Assembly (NCBI GenBank): GCA_019057775.1
Contig: JAHLWT010000015.1
Location: 1-16,682 of the forward strand
DNA from: Promethearchaeota archaeon
GTDB lineage: Archaea; Asgardarchaeota; Lokiarchaeia; Sigynarchaeales; SOKP01
Length of the DNA stretch: 16,682 nucleotides
Direction: 5' to 3'
Within the stretch, counting starts at the first letter, position 1. Every line of letters begins with the position of its first letter. Under the pieces are notes generated by a model. The model ran no database searches, was not told the DNA's origin, and saw only the letters and a program-made list of their open reading frames with translations. Shown in pieces: positions 14,593 to 16,682 of the stretch. Made by a program: the position numbers and the translations under genes.

Positions 14593-14718
14593 TTATAGTT
14601 CCCTACATGCATTCATGGATTTCTTCCAAATGGAAAGCCCTCCAATTCTTACGAGATCAGTGTTTTGAATATAAGTGGAAATGGCTTCTTCTACAGACAT
14701 TAATTTGCTCCCACCCAT
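14593..14718 (-). pseudogene. Remnant of a CoA-transferase subunit A gene (N-terminus only)
   Basis: A minus-strand frame encodes 41 residues: SKLMSVEEAISTYIQ, then DLVRIGGLSIW, then KKSMNACREL, ending at TAA. This follows the start of class I CoA-transferase alpha subunits (glutaconate/acyl-CoA:acetate type). There a K(V/L)MSLEEAI block is followed by a DG(D)xVxxGGF loop and a PMxxVREL helix. The usual next parts of the enzyme (about 200 or more residues) are missing in every frame beyond the stop. A GGGAG lies 7 nt before the second Met, so the original start may be that one. It is probably the decayed end of a lost gene. The other parts of the 485-bp gap (14423-14907) are AT-rich, with a terminator-like tract at the left and the AOR promoter at the right. 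Confidence 0.58.
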
Positions 14719-14875
14719 TTAGAATCGTCTACTATTTTTAAGATATTCTAAGCCTTTAAAATTTAATATAGTAACAACAATTGTTTCTCAAATTAAACAT
14801 AATATCTATTTTAGGAGTTAAGAAGAAACCTAATATATTTTGTCACTTTATTTTTTCATAATTACAATCAAACTA

Positions 14876-14887
14876 AAATTTAAAACC
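14876..14887 (+). promoter_or_regulatory. Possible TATA box of the AOR gene
   Basis: AAAATTTAAAAC is centred about 26 nt before the ATG, and no SD is present, which suggests a leaderless AOR transcript. In such AT-rich sequence the match alone is weak. Confidence 0.3.
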
Positions 14888-14907
14888 CAAAATAAATTGT
14901 GAAAAAA

Positions 14908-16682
14908 ATGAGTAAATCAAAAGAATTAGCAGTACCCGATTCAGCACACGGATACTCACAAAAACGTCTTGATGTTGATTTAACTACAGGGAAAATAGAA
15001 GAAACTGAACTATCAACGGAATTCTGCCGCGATTGGATTGGAGGATACGGATTCGGTGCTAAAATATTATGGGATGAATTAAAACCAGGAGTGGATCCGT
15101 TAGGTCCCGATAATATTTTTGTTTATGCTCAAGGACCCTTTCCAACTACCATTTTACCTACTAGTTCTAAATACGGTGTATTTGCGAAATCTCCATTAAC
15201 AGGAATGTTCGGAATGGCTATTTCTTCTGGTAGTGTAGCAGCTCAAGCTCGTCGGGCAGGAATTAATGTAATTGTCTTTAAAGGTAAATCTCCGGAACCC
15301 GTTTATTTAGTCGTAGATGATGATGATAGATACTTGCAATCAGCTAAAAATGTGTGGGGTAAAGGATGTTTTGATACTGAGGAAATACTAAGAGAAGAGT
15401 TCCAAGATCAACGACTTGCCGTTATGACAATTGGTCCCGCTGGAGAACGTATGAGTAGAATGGGGTGCATAACAAATGATCGCAATCGTCAAGCAGGACG
15501 AACTGGCATGGGAGCAGTAATGGGATCTAAAAACCTAAAAGCTGTTGCATTCAGAGGAACAAAAGGAGTAAAAGTTGCTCACCCCGTTGAATTCTTTAAA
15601 ATTGCTAAAAAGTTGATTAAAGTTGCAAATGGTCCAGCTACAGCTAAATATAGAGATTTAGGAACCCCCGCAGGATTAACAAGTTATAATAAGCTTGGAA
15701 TGATGCCTACTAATAATTATCGTGAAGGTACGTGGGAGAAAATTACAAACAACGAATTTACAGGAGAAACTCTTAATAAAGATTGGGTAGTTAAGAAGGT
15801 TGCTTGTTCTCAATGCTCAATTGCGTGTGATCACTTAGCTAAAGTCCCTAAAAACCACGCTGATTGGCCTAATCTCGTTGCAAGTGTTGATGTTGAGCTT
15901 CTTTATGGTTTTGGAACTGCTTGTGGAAATGCTGATTGGCCATCTGTGTTTAAATGTATAACCCTATGTGATGATCTTGGCATAGACGCTATCAGTGGCG
16001 GAGTTACAGCGGCCATGTGTTGCGATTTGTTTACTGATGGACTTGTTACAAAAGATGATTTAGGCTATGAGTTACCATTTGGATCATCAAAGAATCTAGC
16101 AATTTTTACTGAAGAAATGATTCTTGGAAAGGGATTTGCAGGAGAAATATTTGGTGATGGTACTCGAGTTGCAGGTGAGAGGTTAGAAAAAAAAGGGCGA
16201 AAAGGAGCAAGTACTTATGGAATGCACATTAAAGGTTTAGAGATGCCAGCTTTTGATCTCCATGGAATGAGTTCATTCGCAGTTGGATCAAGCGTATCAG
16301 TTAGAGGTGCATGTCACCTGCGCAATGGAGCTTATGGACTTGACGCAAAGGGGAAATTTGATAGGTTTGGATATGAAAAACCACTTGAACGTGGAAAAGC
16401 CATTAAAGCTGTTGAAGATGTTTATGCTATTATTGATTCTTATATAATTTGTAAATTTACACGTGGAATTTACGAAAACGATGCAGAAATGACTAAAGTC
16501 TATGAACTCGTGACCGGTATTCCAATGACAGAAGAAATAATGCTCCACAGAGGCGATGCAATTCTCAATCTATCAAAATGCTTTAATATAGGAGAAGCGT
16601 GGACAAGAGCTGATGACCATCCACCAGCGAGGTTCTTTAAAATGGCACATACCAAGGGCCCAGCTAAAGGCGTAACCCTTAA
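14908..16682 (+). CDS. Aldehyde ferredoxin oxidoreductase (3' end beyond window)
   Basis: A tungsten/molybdenum bis-pyranopterin enzyme of the AOR family, which oxidises aldehydes to carboxylic acids with ferredoxin as electron acceptor, or reduces acids. The frame is open for 591 codons to the window edge; family members are usually about 600-630 residues, so only a short tail is missing. The N-terminal domain has WIGGYGFGAKILWDEL (43-58), SSKYGVFAKSPLTGMFG (86-102) and GPAGERMSRMG (176-186). The [4Fe-4S] ligands are C300, C303 and C307 in ACSQCSIAC, with the fourth expected at C515. The two cofactor-binding DxxGL(C/D)-type motifs are D355-DLGID-360 and D510-SYIIC-515. In the second, the usual Gly-Leu is Ile-Ile. 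No signal peptide is present, so it is cytosolic. It follows the HdrD/GltD-like flavoprotein after 485 bp with its own promoter. Which aldehyde it uses cannot be told; AOR, FOR, GAPOR and related subfamilies look alike at this level. Confidence 0.93.
   Translation, partial: MSKSKELAVPDSAHGYSQKRLDVDLTTGKIEETELSTEFCRDWIGGYGFGAKILWDELKPGVDPLGPDNIFVYAQGPFPTTILPTSSKYGVFAKSPLTGMFGMAISSGSVAAQARRAGINVIVFKGKSPEPVYLVVDDDDRYLQSAKNVWGKGCFDTEEILREEFQDQRLAVMTIGPAGERMSRMGCITNDRNRQAGRTGMGAVMGSKNLKAVAFRGTKGVKVAHPVEFFKIAKKLIKVANGPATAKYRDLGTPAGLTSYNKLGMMPTNNYREGTWEKITNNEFTGETLNKDWVVKKVACSQCSIACDHLAKVPKNHADWPNLVASVDVELLYGFGTACGNADWPSVFKCITLCDDLGIDAISGGVTAAMCCDLFTDGLVTKDDLGYELPFGSSKNLAIFTEEMILGKGFAGEIFGDGTRVAGERLEKKGRKGASTYGMHIKGLEMPAFDLHGMSSFAVGSSVSVRGACHLRNGAYGLDAKGKFDRFGYEKPLERGKAIKAVEDVYAIIDSYIICKFTRGIYENDAEMTKVYELVTGIPMTEEIMLHRGDAILNLSKCFNIGEAWTRADDHPPARFFKMAHTKGPAKGVTL

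Noticed and set aside
16297..16548. Minus-strand frame inside the AOR
   Set aside because: Antisense to conserved AOR sequence, including the D510-C515 cofactor motif; no protein-like motif of its own.

Overview
The window is a strongly AT-rich piece of what looks like an Asgard (Lokiarchaeota-like) archaeal genome. The assignment is an inference. It rests on three Rab/Ras-like small GTPases within about 4.5 kb, on archaeal TATA-like boxes in place of bacterial -35/-10 promoters, and on archaeal anaerobic enzymes: a tungsten-type aldehyde ferredoxin oxidoreductase (AOR), an HdrC/HdrD-like protein and a QueG/RdhA-like Fe-S protein. Genes are mostly monocistronic and separated by AT-rich gaps of 100-600 bp. 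Several starts have an A/T box about 25-30 nt upstream and no Shine-Dalgarno (SD) sequence, suggesting leaderless mRNAs. Others have a clear SD.

Left part (1-5309): a small cyclophilin-fold protein on the minus strand, then five plus-strand genes. These are a small GTPase with a C-terminal zinc ribbon and altered catalytic residue, a 3-hydroxyacyl-CoA dehydrogenase, a DUF4213/DUF364 (putative metal-chelation) protein, and two further Rab-like GTPases resembling each other. The 568-bp gap between those two GTPases holds a short, apparently frameshifted minus-strand gene of unknown function. The last GTPase has no ATG/GTG/TTG start that would include its nucleotide-binding loop; its likely start is an ATA codon.

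Middle part (5328-9928, all minus strand): a 1204-residue SNF2/RapA-type helicase with an N-terminal zinc finger and a C-terminal coiled coil, then a UPF0175/DUF3368 toxin-antitoxin pair with a good archaeal promoter and a palindrome in it. The gap between them carries a 49-bp remnant of a second, diverged helicase copy. This looks like an accessory, defence-type island.

Right part (10068-16682): a redox region. It contains a short cytosolic QueG/reductive-dehalogenase-like 2x[4Fe-4S] protein, a small cysteine-rich two-CW protein, a 918-residue flavin/iron-sulfur protein, and an AOR that runs off the right edge after 591 codons. The 918-residue protein is the most unusual item. A complete GltD-type FAD/NAD module is inserted inside the first CCG domain of an HdrC-HdrD-like protein. 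Its position just upstream of the AOR suggests that it passes electrons between the aldehyde oxidation pool (ferredoxin) and a pyridine nucleotide or thiol/disulfide partner. The gap between it and the AOR holds the decayed N-terminus of a CoA-transferase alpha subunit on the minus strand. No rRNA, tRNA, CRISPR array or insertion sequence was seen.
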